From Lytechinus variegatus (lineage: Eukaryota > Echinodermata > Echinoidea > Temnopleuroida > Toxopneustidae): a stretch of 64,000 nucleotides of DNA. This document shows positions 24,715 through 36,700 of the stretch, one piece after another. How positions within the stretch are numbered: the first letter of the stretch is position 1; the number at the start of each line of letters is the position of its first letter. The notes under the pieces are model-generated. The model was not told the DNA's origin. It worked only from the letters and a program-made list of their open reading frames with translations, and did no database searches. The position numbers and the translations under genes are program-made. The stretch spans positions 21,280,464 to 21,344,463 of the forward strand of contig NC_054746.1 of NCBI RefSeq assembly GCF_018143015.1. The letters are read 5' to 3'.

Positions 24715-25930
24715 GGTTGCAAAATTCCTGGGAATTTTCGCAGTGGAAACTTTCCATGGGAATAAAAAAGGATTCATTGGGAATTTGGGGAATTTTCGGC
24801 AACTTTCAAGAAATGTTGGGAATTTTCAAAAAGTAGCAATTTTATGATATTCACATACCATATACTGGTATAGGAATTGAAAGGAGTACGGTGCCCTTTT
24901 ACCTCGAGCGAAGTTTGTGCATTATTTAAAATAATAATTTTTTAATTAAAAAAAACATCATCATAGAGTCTTCAACTTAAAAATGATAAAGAAGAGAGAG
25001 AGCCTTCAGTACACAAGGCATGACTCATGAGTAGGCTGCACATTCATTCAGATTTCAGACCCTTAACTTGAGTGAAAGCTTTGCACAGCAGACTAGTGCA
25101 AACCCTTCACTCAAGAAAAGTCATCTAAATATGCAGCCTAAGGTTTCTGCCAATGACTTGTGTACAGAAGGTCCTTTTGTTCAACAGAAAGTTGTATTAG
25201 TGCTAGTCTTGTGTAGAGGCCCACTTGTGGATCAAAGTTTCAATAAGGGTCTGTGCATGCAGACTACATGTAGGGGGCACTGTTCTATTACCATGGAAGG
25301 CAGGTTCTTACATAAATAAAAACAACCTTGACATTTAAAGAAAAATAAAACAGTGTAATGCAAAGTTTTATTTTTGTTCATGTTGAATTAAAAGCTTCAT
25401 TTTGTTTCTAAATATATTATGCTCCATCAAGTAACAGGTTCTTACATAAATAAAAAAAAAACCTTGACATTTAAAGAAAAATAAAACAGTGTAATGCAAA
25501 GTTTTATTTTTGTTCATGTTGAATTAAAAGCTTCATTTTGTTTATATATTATGCTCCATCAAGTTACAGGTTCTTACATAAATAAAAAAAAAACCTTGAC
25601 ATTTAAAGAAAAATAAAACAGTGTAATGCAAAGTTTTATAGTGTTCATGTTGAATTAAAAGCTTCATTTTGTATATTATGCTCCATCAAGTTACAGGATA
25701 CATACTTGTATACATGTACTATAATGTACATGTATTTAATATTTATGTACAGTTTGATGAATATTTTATACAAGAATAGTTAAAATACAAATGAAAATAG
25801 AATATCTGAGGATATCAATTTATAATTTTGTATTAAAAACACAGTATATCACTTTTTGTGAAAAATGAAAATTCTCGAAAATTCCCCAAATTCCCTGCAG
25901 CTGAAAATTGCTGAAACTTTCCATATACCG
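24715..25930. mobile_element. Repeat element with inverted GGGAATTTGGGGAATTTTCG ends
   Basis: GGGAATTTGGGGAATTTTCG occurs on the plus strand near 24779-24798 and on the minus strand near 25875-25894. Each is flanked by GGAAACTTTCC/GGAAAGTTTC-type words. The enclosed 1.1 kb contains the three-unit tandem array and no coding region. Boundaries are approximate and the family is unknown. Confidence 0.45.
25302..25694 (+). repeat. Three-copy tandem repeat, unit about 127-134 bp
   Basis: Units start AGGTTCTTACATAAATAAA at 25302, 25436 and 25568 and end CTCCATCAAGT(T)AC. They differ mainly by short deletions in the TTTCTAAATATATT part. Near identity suggests recent duplication. It is AT-rich and non-coding. 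Confidence 0.92.
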
Positions 25931-26094
25931 GTACACTCTCCTATACACAGGACCAACATTTGCGTCCTTTCCGATGGACGGAGTGTTTTCCTACTGCATT
26001 CAGACCTGCACTGAACACAGCGGTGAGGCACGCTAATACACAATGCTCGCATCAGTTTTTTTTTGTTAGACCTCTTCCGGCATGCTGCGAGACT

Positions 26095-26166
26095 CAAACT
26101 CACGCACGCTGAGATCTACGATCTTATCCAGAACAGGCGATCTAACCGACTGAGCTACGCTGCCTC
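26095..26166 (-). mobile_element. tRNA-like SINE head or fragment
   Basis: On the minus strand, GCAGCGTAGCTCAGTCGGTT (A-box-like) is followed about 40 nt later by GAGTTTGAGTCTCGC (B-box-like). The spacing fits a tRNA-derived RNA polymerase III promoter, but the fold is too diverged for a working tRNA. It sits about 250 bp upstream of the DHX57 start codon. Confidence 0.5.
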
Positions 26167-26419
26167 CCTGCTCGCTCACTATATTCTCTTGTAAACTTTA
26201 AAGAATTTTTCCCAATACCCCACATCTTGCCCCCTCAAAAGTTTTGGCTCATTATACCACTGGTTAAATTCATAAAGGAATTTACATTTTTTCTGAATTC
26301 TGATAAATTGTCAATTTATCTTTATATTACATTGATTTGCCTCGTCAAGGAAAAAGATGATCATGCATCCCAAAGTCTCTACAGTGCTTTGACTTCAGGA
26401 AGCCTAACAAAGTTACACC

Positions 26420-26793
26420 ATGAGCCAGCCATCAGGAGCAGTGAGAAGGGGTGGCAAGCCGAACAGGGGAGGAGGCAGGGCCAACCGTGGAGGAAGGGGA
26501 GGAAGAGGTGGAGGAGAGGGAAGTGGGAGAGGAGGTGGGAGAGGAGGAAGAGGTCGAGGAGGAGGAGGTAGAGGTGGAGAAGGGAGAGGACGAGGAGGAA
26601 GAGGTGGTGGCCGTGGTGGAAGAGGAGGAGGAGCTAGAGGTGGTGGAGGCCAGCAGCAAGGGGCAAACATAAAGCCCTATGGACCGGTGGCAGACACAGG
26701 AGCCAGGAAGTGCAAGAGTGTATCCATGTCCTATGACTATGATGATGATGACTTTGTACTCATGCCCAAACAAGACAAACAGAAGACATCAAG
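26420..26793 (+). CDS. DHX57: DHX57 exon 1: RGG/RG-rich N-terminus
   Basis: The ATG at 26420 opens [19 protein letters not shown]. About 60 residues of [11 protein letters not shown] and similar repeats follow, encoded by a purine-only GGA/AGG microsatellite-like tract (about 26445-26650). Then come an acidic DYDDDDF patch and a donor at AG/GTAGTA. Human DHX57 also starts with a Gly/Arg-rich segment, which supports this start. RGG boxes bind RNA and are arginine-methylation substrates in general. Long ORFs in the other frames and on the minus strand here are by-products of the repeat. Confidence 0.9.
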
Positions 26794-27752
26794 GTAGTAC
26801 TGGAAAAGATCATATCCATTAGTTGTTTTGCAATACATGTGTTAACTTGATGGACAATTGCTATTTAATTGAGTAATCTATCTTATATTTTAAATAAATT
26901 CAATCTAATTTGGAGGTTTATTAGAATAATATAAGGATTCTTATTGATTATTTGAAATTTTGTGAAACAACTTTGATTTGACAACCATTCAATATTATAA
27001 CCGTTATACAAAAATGAGATTGGATAGAATACAAATGGGATTGGATATAATTTTTGATAGAATAAGTCAAGCTATTTGTTGCTTATGTTTGATTTATTTC
27101 TTATGCAGATCTACAATTTCAATTTCAAATCATTCAGTCACTTTCTATTTCAGTCAATGAAGCGATTCATAAGAATTCACACATTACAATAGCTAATTTG
27201 GGTAATATGATTTACACAACCATTGTTTCTCTCTTTTGTCATGTGCAGCTACCAGGCCCCTCAAACTCACCAACCAAAGGCCTCCCAATCTTATCAGTCC
27301 AATGCTCCTAGTCGCAGGAAAGGCAACTATCAACCCTCCAAGGTCAAGATGCAGTCCCTCCATATGAGTGATGAAAACCAAGAACTAGTCAAGGATGTCT
27401 TGAGGGAACTGCATGGAGTAGATCTGGACCTAAACATGGGGTAGGATTGCAGGATAGGTGTGCAATTTACCAGGTCCCGATTGGAGCTATGCTGTGCCCC
27501 ACTACACTCATTGGAGTGTACACCATGTATTATTTTGTGGGCATATGTCGGTCTACTACACCCTTCTTTTTCACCATGAAATTCTTAAGAAGTTACAACC
27601 TATCCTGACTTTTGATTATATTTTGGGGACGAGGGAAGATCGCCAATCATGGGCATCCCACCGAAGTATGGTGGGCCACACCAAGGGCAACCTGTCCCCT
27701 TAGAGAAATTCCTCACAGACTAACAAGCTGTGGAACCTAGGGCTACCTAGGC

Positions 27753-27783
<31 letters not shown>

Positions 27784-30700
27784 ATGGTACCTGAATGGAT
27801 GCCTCACATCTATGAAATTTCAACATATTTTTTGTGTGGTGGTTAGTGAAATATAAATTACTAATATTTTGCTTGATTTAATATGAATCAAAACAAAATC
27901 ATCTTTATGTCCATTTTAAATACCTTCTTAAGATAATGAGGTTAGTTTTGTAATGGGATGTGTTTCTAAAGTGTCCATATCATGTAAACAATTCAAGTTT
28001 GCATGCATAATGAGATATGCAAATGAGGTGATGCATATTCATGATGTGTAGTTTAAGCACACAGTCCACACAGAAAACTTGTTGTTTTTGAGGAGGGTGG
28101 GGAATCTTCAAATTTCTGTCTAGGTGAAAATAGATATGAGATGTGCCAATTTATTGTTCTGTAAATTTGAGGATAATAACAATAGAACTAAGACAAAAAA
28201 CATAAACATCCAATAAATTGGAAGTTTCTAGCATCACTCCAATATTTTTTATTCCCATTCTTTTTCTTATTTTCTATTTTGTCAATTCTTATTTTGTTTA
28301 CAAATCCTATTGAGATGGGGAGAGGAAGAGGAAGAAAGGGGAAGAAAGAGGGAGGAGGAGGAGGCACAACCAATGGTAATACATTTTAGTGATATCACAG
28401 GGTATTTAGGATTAGTTATACTCAGTGACAACCTGGCATTGTTAGCAACTCCAATGTTTCTTGATGGAGAACACTCTACGATGGAGAATGTATGAAAATC
28501 AAGGATGCAATATCCATGATCTGACCAAGTACCCCTGTTTACACACGGTGAGTAGAATATCCTGTACTTGAAACAGTCACTGTCCTTTAATCTCATGCTT
28601 TGCAGACTGGAAGACTACGAAGAGCTTGATTATGATACTCATCGTCACTTCTGGACTGATGACAACTCCCTGAAGGTAGAGGCATCTGGTTCAAGCTTTA
28701 CCCCTCTAGGTGTCTGGCGTGAGGAAGAGGATGATAGAGACAACAAAGATGACACCCAAAAGATCAGTAAATATGCCGTGGAGAAACTTATCAGGTTAGT
28801 TTATCATAGCAACATGACTCTTCTAACACCACTACATTTAACTTTATCTTCTGTATACCAATCAGAGGTCAGAGTTTTCATGCTGTTTGTTAACTTCCTT
28901 TTAGCTTCTGTTTACTTGTATTTGATTTTGTTCATTCTGGTCTTTGCTTCTTAATTCATGTAGATGCAAGTAACAAAAAATCAAGCATGTCTTTACTTGG
29001 TGACATTTGATATCTTGTTGTTGTTGGTGGTCTTTAGGTGTGGATACCCTAAGAAAGACAGTCTGCAGGCATTGGAGGATAATGATGCAGATGCAGGTTT
29101 AGCATTGGAACAACTCTACAAAGATTTCTTGAAAAATCACTCGATATCGTCAGAACAAGGTGAGTCTGAAGAAATTCACATGTGAGATTGTGGAAATGAA
29201 ATCTCTTGTATTTATATGCCTCTTATCCTTTCAATATTTTTAATGATATATACATGTTTTTCAATGTAAGATTGTTATCCTGTGTGTGAAATATGATTGA
29301 AAGTTTGATTTTTATTTCAAGTTGAAACAAATTCTGATTTATCAATTTGAGAAAACAATTTAAATGTGCAGTGTAAGAAAAAAAAAACAGTTGTTCGATA
29401 ATTTCATCCCGTTCTTCACATTAAAAATAGCCTGTATACTTTAGTCAATTTATTTGCTTTTGGTTGGATTTATATTTCTTTCACCCCAGATGCTGCTGAG
29501 GACAGTGTCACTAAAGAGTCTCTCATAGACCAGAGACAGGAAGAAGCTTTTGCTTTGAGCTCAATATATGAATCAGACTTCTCTGAGCGGATACCTAACC
29601 AAGTCTGGACGTTGAGATTAAAGCTCTCTCACATTGACAAATCCCTCAAGGAAGCGCAAAAGAATGAAAAGAAGAAGTCAGCTGAGAAGGAGAGGGAAAA
29701 TCGTAGGAGAAAACAGAATCTTTGCCATTTCTATCAGGAAGGTAGCTGTAGGTTTGGATCTCGATGCAAGTTCGTTCACGAGGCCCCTTGGGACACTGAG
29801 GATACAGAGTTTGACGAGTTTATGGATGAGGACAACACTAAGTGGTACCAGTTGGAGGTGCGGTTTCCTAGTGATAACTCGTACCCATGGCAACCACCGA
29901 TTATTGCATTTTCATCCACCCATCCCGACTTCCAGTCAGCGAAGTGCCTGAACGTAACCAAGCGGCTGGCTGAGGAGTCCTTGGAGCATGCATCGAGTGG
30001 GAGCCCAGCTGTGTTTAGCCTTGTCGGTGTCCTGGAGGATGAACAGGAGATGAGGATATTACTAGATGGCAAGCCTCTACCGTTTCAAGCTAGGAAACTA
30101 CCAGCAAGGACTAAACTTGTTGTAGAGGATATAGAAGAAGAATCTCCTGATGGAGAAACACCGCTCAATGAACAGTCTGACTCGGCTTTAGGAGCTACAG
30201 CGGGTGATGCAAAGGAAGCAGAGGTGCTGACTGGAAGGGAAGGAGCAAAGAATCTTGGAAAAACTTTGTATGTTCCACCAAAGAGGAGTAAACGAGATGA
30301 AGAAAGAGACAATAGAAGGCTGAAGGAGCAATTCAAGAAGGCCCAGGTAATATATAATTTATGTAATATATATAGAGTGTTTTACACCAAAGTTTCAAAG
30401 TGCTGTGTACAAAAAGTATTATTAAAATAGAATTGTATGATACATAGATAAATAATCTACAGAATGACAGAGAAAACAAACTTAAAAACATAACTTTGTG
30501 TGCTGAGTCTTGAAAAGATGCATCTTGAGACTCTTCTTAAAAGTGTCAGTGTTAGGTGCATCATGAATATGTGCAGGGGGAGCGTTCCAAAGTAGAGGTG
30601 CACAGACAAAAAAAAGCCCTAGTGCCATAGCAGTTGTGGGTGCGAGGTCCATTTTGTATTAGATAGGGTTTGGGAGCTTTATTTGGTGGAAGTGTTTATA

Positions 30701-33700
30701 GTTTTTCCTACGAACCAGTAATGAAATTCTTGGTTCTGTATCACAATAACTTCTGATCAGTTACAAATACTCATCAATTGATTGTGGGTATGTCTTCCGT
30801 CAGATCGTGCAACAGTATTCTTTATTCTCTGGATTAAGTATCCTTAGGCCTCCCATGTATTTTTTGAATGTGTGTTTACTTGTATTCATGTACAGACAAG
30901 CAATGCTTACAAGTCAATGCTTGAGAGGAGAGAGGCTCTACCTGCCTGGAAAGAACAGGACAACATTTTGGACACTTTGAGCAAGTACCAGGTTCTTGTA
31001 GTGAGTGGAGCTACAGGGTAAGATATAACATGGTGATGTAACAAAAGATATGTTAATGTTTACTATATTTACAATTGTTTTCATAAATTTACAGTTATTA
31101 ATTATAATATTATTCTGAAAATTTATACCATCTGACCTCTGAACTGTGCTTTAACCAAACCCAACTACTCTGGTAATTTTGTGATATCATATGGCTGCCT
31201 CCCCCCCCCCCCCCCGCTTGAGATCCTCTCATTAATTTGATTTTTCTGTGAGACCCCCCCTCCCTCATAATATGATCTCACAAAATACTTTGGCCTAGCG
31301 AAGGTTAAGTTAAAGAGATCTCAAAATTTTGTAATATAGATGTTTGAAGTATATGGTTGATATTCAATACATTTATAATTTAGAACTTTCATTGTACCGG
31401 CGAGACCTGAGGCAGGGCTATATTTTATTGATGCCTCTTTCAATAGCCTCTATCATTGTTTATATATTTTCTCTTTAGGTGCGGAAAGACAACCCAAGTG
31501 CCTCAGTTCATCCTTGATGCCTCCCTTCAAGGTAAAGGTTTGGATGTAAGTAACATCATCTGTACCCAACCCAGGAGGATCTCGGCCACGGCAGTAGCAG
31601 ACAGGGTGGCCAAGGAGAGGACCACCAGGCTAGGAGATGTTGTGGGTTACCAGATCAGGCTAGAAAATAAACAGGTATGTCTGCGTGGATCTACTCATTT
31701 TTCAGTAACACATTGTTTATAGAGAATTAGATTTACATATAAGGCTAAGAATTGCTTTGTTCTCTTTGTTTGCATAACTCTGATAAATATTGAAGAATAT
31801 TTAAAAGACAAGTCTCTTGCAGATGCCATCATATTTAAAGTATAACCCCAAACCAGCTAAAATTTATGGGCAGAGTTTTTGTGTGTATTCCCATATAAAC
31901 ATTTCTATGTACAGTGCATAGTTACTTTCTGATTGTATTTTTTATTTCAAAGTGTTTCAAAGCATGCACTAATTCTTTGTTGCGATCACTGTGAGACTGA
32001 TCCTTCCTCAGTCTAATGACCAGAACTTGTCTTTATTTTGAGTAGTCTGCTTCGACTCGACTGATGTTCTGTACGACGGGAATCTTACTCAGGAGGTTGG
32101 AGAGTGACCCTGTCCTCAACGGAGTCTCCCATGTCATAGTGGATGAAGTCCATGAGAGAAGTGAAGAAAGGTAATATATTGAGACTGTCAATGAGGAAAA
32201 GCCAAGGGGTGTTAAGTCAATTAAAATCAATATTGCGTAAGAATCTACCTTTAACAGGCAATGCTGAAACAACCCCCAGGGCCCATTTCATAAAGACTTG
32301 CATTATTGTAACTTTGTCACTATTGGTACCATCATGGAAACCTTGATTCTGATAAGCTACTGAGCCCTGTTACCATTGTAGTTGCCATAATGGCAAAGTT
32401 AGAATAATTGTAAAACTTTAAGAAACAGGCTGCCAATGTTTTTCGGACCCAAGAAGGTAAGAGGAGTAGAGAGGTGGAGGGGAGAAGTATTCAAATAAAG
32501 AAATGTCAGAGCATTTGTAAGAAGCTCAAACATGTACCATTATCCATTTACCATTTAATGCTCTTGTTACTGTATATTTAATACAATGGACATCTGGTTC
32601 TTGTAGTGAATGGGCAAACCTATTTCTAACTGTTCATATTTGAAGCCTTATTCCATCATAATTTGTTCTTGACTTTGCTAGTTAGATGAGAGCATTTCAA
32701 TTCTTAACCTTGTCTTTTGGTTATCCAGTGATTTCTTAATGATGGTTCTAAGAGACATGTTGCCACAGCGACCTGACCTTCGCATCATTCTCATGAGTGC
32801 TACCCTCAATGCTGATCTATTCTCTAGTTATTTCTTTGATTGTCCTGTCATCAACATCCCTGGTAAGTAAACATACATCATAATTTTAATTACATTGTAA
32901 TCTACAGAGATAAGCCAAATCTGTGCTTCCAAGAGATTCAAATTCAGCAGAGCCTCTTGTATATTGGTCATTGTTTTAACCAAACTTTTGTTCCTTGATT
33001 GATGGTACTATGAGTTTTCAGTGAGTGAGACATGACCCACCCATGATGCACCATTGCCGGGGTATAAAAGGAGCATCACAAAATGGATAGCTGCATTATT
33101 CACAAGTGTAATATATGATCTGAAAGGAATATTTCTTAAATAATTTAATAACTGTGAATTTTGTTTTTTCTAGGTAAAACCTTTCCAGTAGATCAGTACT
33201 TCTTGGAAGATGCAATTGAATATACTGGGTAAGAAGGGTGTTTGTGAATTTTGGTCATCCATCGCACCATGATTTATTCATACAACTCTACAGTATCAAC
33301 CAAAACATATCAGTGAATCAAACAGTATCTTTCGAAATATGTAGTAGCAGCAATCATTGTATTTTTGAGAATGCGTATTAACTTTTAAAGGTCATTTTCA
33401 AACATTAATTTGAATTCAGTTGTTAAAAAGCATTATGATTCTTATTGCTAAATCTTCTCTTTTGCCAAATTCAAAGACTTTTTCTTTTTAGTCAAAATGA
33501 GGTAATTTCCAAATAATTTAGTTAGTTTAAAATGTGATAATTGAGTTGAGGCCAAGTACAAGCTGTTAACACTACCCATATGTTCAAATTAAGACCTAGG
33601 TCCAATTCAGTACATAGATCATTCCTGCAGAAAAGATCAGGGCTCCGTAACACAAAGATTAGCGATCAATCGCTAAATGAACTGACCAATCAACATCAAT

Positions 33701-36700
33701 GTTACACGCGCATTTGGTTTAAAATACTGACCAGGGACCAATCAGAGCAATCTATCATAAACTTTTGTGTTATGGAGCCCTGGCTGGCACAACACAAAGG
33801 TTAGTGACTAATCATACAATTGATTTTCATGATTGATTTTAGATTGTGGTCAATGCAACCAACGAAAGAAATTGTTTTATAATCATTTGCTAAGTATTGT
33901 TTCACAGGGCCTGCATTACTAAAAATCATTTCTTATTATCAACCATCTTCAATGTTTCTACCACTAAAGGTATGTCCTAGATGAGAACTCACCCTTAGCC
34001 CGGCCTATCAAGAGAAGCAATGCGGTACCTTCTGAGGCTTCGGCCAGAGCTATGAGCAAGGTCAGGTATGACAACCTGGATGAGGAGATAGCTGAAGCCT
34101 TCGCTTCCACTACTTTTAACCCTGCCAAAGATAACGTGAAAGATGCTAATTTGACACTGCAGCAGATGGCACTCAGATATGAAGGTTAGACCCCTCCTCA
34201 CTTATAAAAGTAATGATAGAGTTATAATTTGTTTTCTTTGCCTTCAATCAAAATCAAATATATCTGTGAGTAGGACATCAAGACCTGAAAGGTATTGTTT
34301 TAGTTAAAGACTAAGACCCAATTCTCATTACCGTCCTAAAACTAATTTAGTGGAAACTAGTTTAACATGTAATGAGAACGGTCGAAGCGGTCTTGGAAGC
34401 AATCTTCCAAACCGGTTCAGAAAACCACCCTGCGATGTATTTTTCAAGATCGCTTTGCCTCTTTAAACTGGTTTTAGCAAGTGAGGACACGACTGTTCTT
34501 TGAGAAGCGATCTTTGCGCCGTAGCTTGTGGAGAATGCCCGGCTGCGGTTTCAAGTTTTGCGCGAAGCTGTGAGCTTACCCATAGCACCAAGATCATTTT
34601 CTGTGTAGTGGTTTTGAAAACCACTTTCAGGTGATCAAATGGGAACGCTAGCAAACTGGTTTCCAGTAAACTGGTTTTTAGGTTTGTAATTAAAACGGTG
34701 TCTAATTCTGAAAGGTACAGATTTTTAGCTTCAGATTGATATCCATCCTTATACCAATGGGGGAGTCCAAACCAAAGGTACAAAGAGTACCAATTTAATG
34801 TCCAATCCATCAGCATGTTACTTTTATTTTGGAGTTATCCAGGCATTAACCAAAGTGGATTTTATCTTAAAGTGAATCTGTATGATGGGGAAGTGTTAAA
34901 GTGGGAGGGGGGGAGGGGAAGATGACTCAAATTTGTCTCAATGAAAGTGTATTGATCATTTCTAATTATATGATTCAGTATTCTCAATCTCCTGGGGATA
35001 CTTCCTTCTCACCCACCATGGTTGCATCCATGTTTTATGAAATGGTCCCAGGGTTTGATGATAACTCCAAGTTTACATTTTGTAATTTTGTTTAGATTAT
35101 GAGATGTCCACCATCAAGACATTAGCTACTATTGACCCTGAGAAGATTAACAATGACCTGATTGAAGATCTCATCAAATGGGTAGTTGAAGGAGATCACG
35201 ATGTAAGTACACTTATTGGGGCTTTCTTTTGGCTTTCAACAAAGTATTTCAGGGATGGTTTATCTTTCAAAATGTTTACATTTTCAATTAAAATCCTGAC
35301 TTTTTTATATCTTTAACTCATTGCTTCCTGAATCAGGTTTTCGTTTACAATTTCTTTTGGACTAACCTATTTGAAGATGGGTTTTTAAAAAGCAAACGGC
35401 GATTGAATTCACATTTGATAATCTGCCTTGAGCGCTCGAGAGTGTGCATTTGGCCTATTATTATAATCGTACTTTGAGTATACAAAGTTTTGAACATTGT
35501 TTAAGAAGTGATTCTGTAGTCCATACTGCTGTCCTTGCAAGATGAAGTTGAAGTTTGCATTTTACAGTATAATGTAGCAGAGCTGCCAAGTAGTACGATT
35601 TTTCCGTATTTCATATGGAAATCAATTTGAAATACGGCAGTACGCTTTTTCATGATAAAATACAGGAAAAAACAAATTAGAGAAGAAAAGCATCTGGGAG
35701 CTTTTGGGCGGAGATGAAAAAATGGCAGCAGTGTGTTGCTGCCCTCTACGTTCAATGAGTTGTGCTTTTATCAAGGCTTTCCGATTAGAATTTTCGATAT
35801 CCTGGCGAATCAATTTTACAGTATAATGTAGCAGAGCTGCCAAGTAGTACGATTTTTCCGTATTTCATATGGAAATCAATTTAAAATACGGCAGTACGCT
35901 TTTTCATGATAAAATACAGGAAAAAACAAATTAGAGAAGAAAAGCATCTGGGAGCTTTTGGGCGGAGATTAAAAAATGGCAGCAGTGTATTGCTGCCCTC
36001 TACGTTCAATGAGTTGTGCTTTTATCAAGGCTTTCCGATTAGAATTTTCGATATCCTGGCGAATCAATGTGGGTGACAAGTTCCGAGCGCACGCACGTAG
36101 TTTACAAGCGCAAAGCAGCGGCTTAAATTGCAATATTTTGCGACTAGTAAATACGTCTGTAAGGATGATGACGTCATCCAAGATGGCAACTTACGTTGAC
36201 CGACGGAAGGATCGAAGATGACGATGTTTCCATCATCATTTGAAAGGAATTAGCGCTAACTTCGGTCTAAGGTACGATATTTCTGAATTTCATACATTTT
36301 TCCGTAAATATGGATGCAATTTCTTTTTCATAATGTGACATTTTATGATTTTATGTGCAAAAAACGATCGGAAAAAAATCAGGTTTCCGATCTAACGTTA
36401 CTGCTAATACGTTGTCTGTACGTACGGGCCTCCAAATTCTTCAGTCTATGTATTGGTGAGTGAGCCAACGCAGTTTAGCGGAACAACCAAAATACACAAA
36501 ATGCGACGGTGTGGGGCGCAAAATAATGTAAGAAGTGATCGAACTTTGCCATTATGCATGCATAATTTTATCTCACGGTAAAAATACAGATTTTTTGGTC
36601 AAAATACTGATTTTGGGGGATAAGAATACTGAAAAGGCAAAATACAACTTGGCAGCTCTGATGTAGGGTTTACACAAGTACGTTCTTTGCTTATAGTGAA

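Noticed and set aside
26413-26773. Proline-, serine- and glutamate-rich ORFs overlapping DHX57 exon 1 on both strands
   Set aside because: They are shadows of the GGA/AGG tract that encodes the RGG box. Only the plus-strand frame from 26420 splices into the conserved DHX57 exons.
33060-33072. GGTATAAAAGGAGC as a promoter
   Set aside because: It lies inside DHX57 intron 9 with no plus-strand exon other than DHX57's own. A chance TATA-like word in AT-rich DNA.
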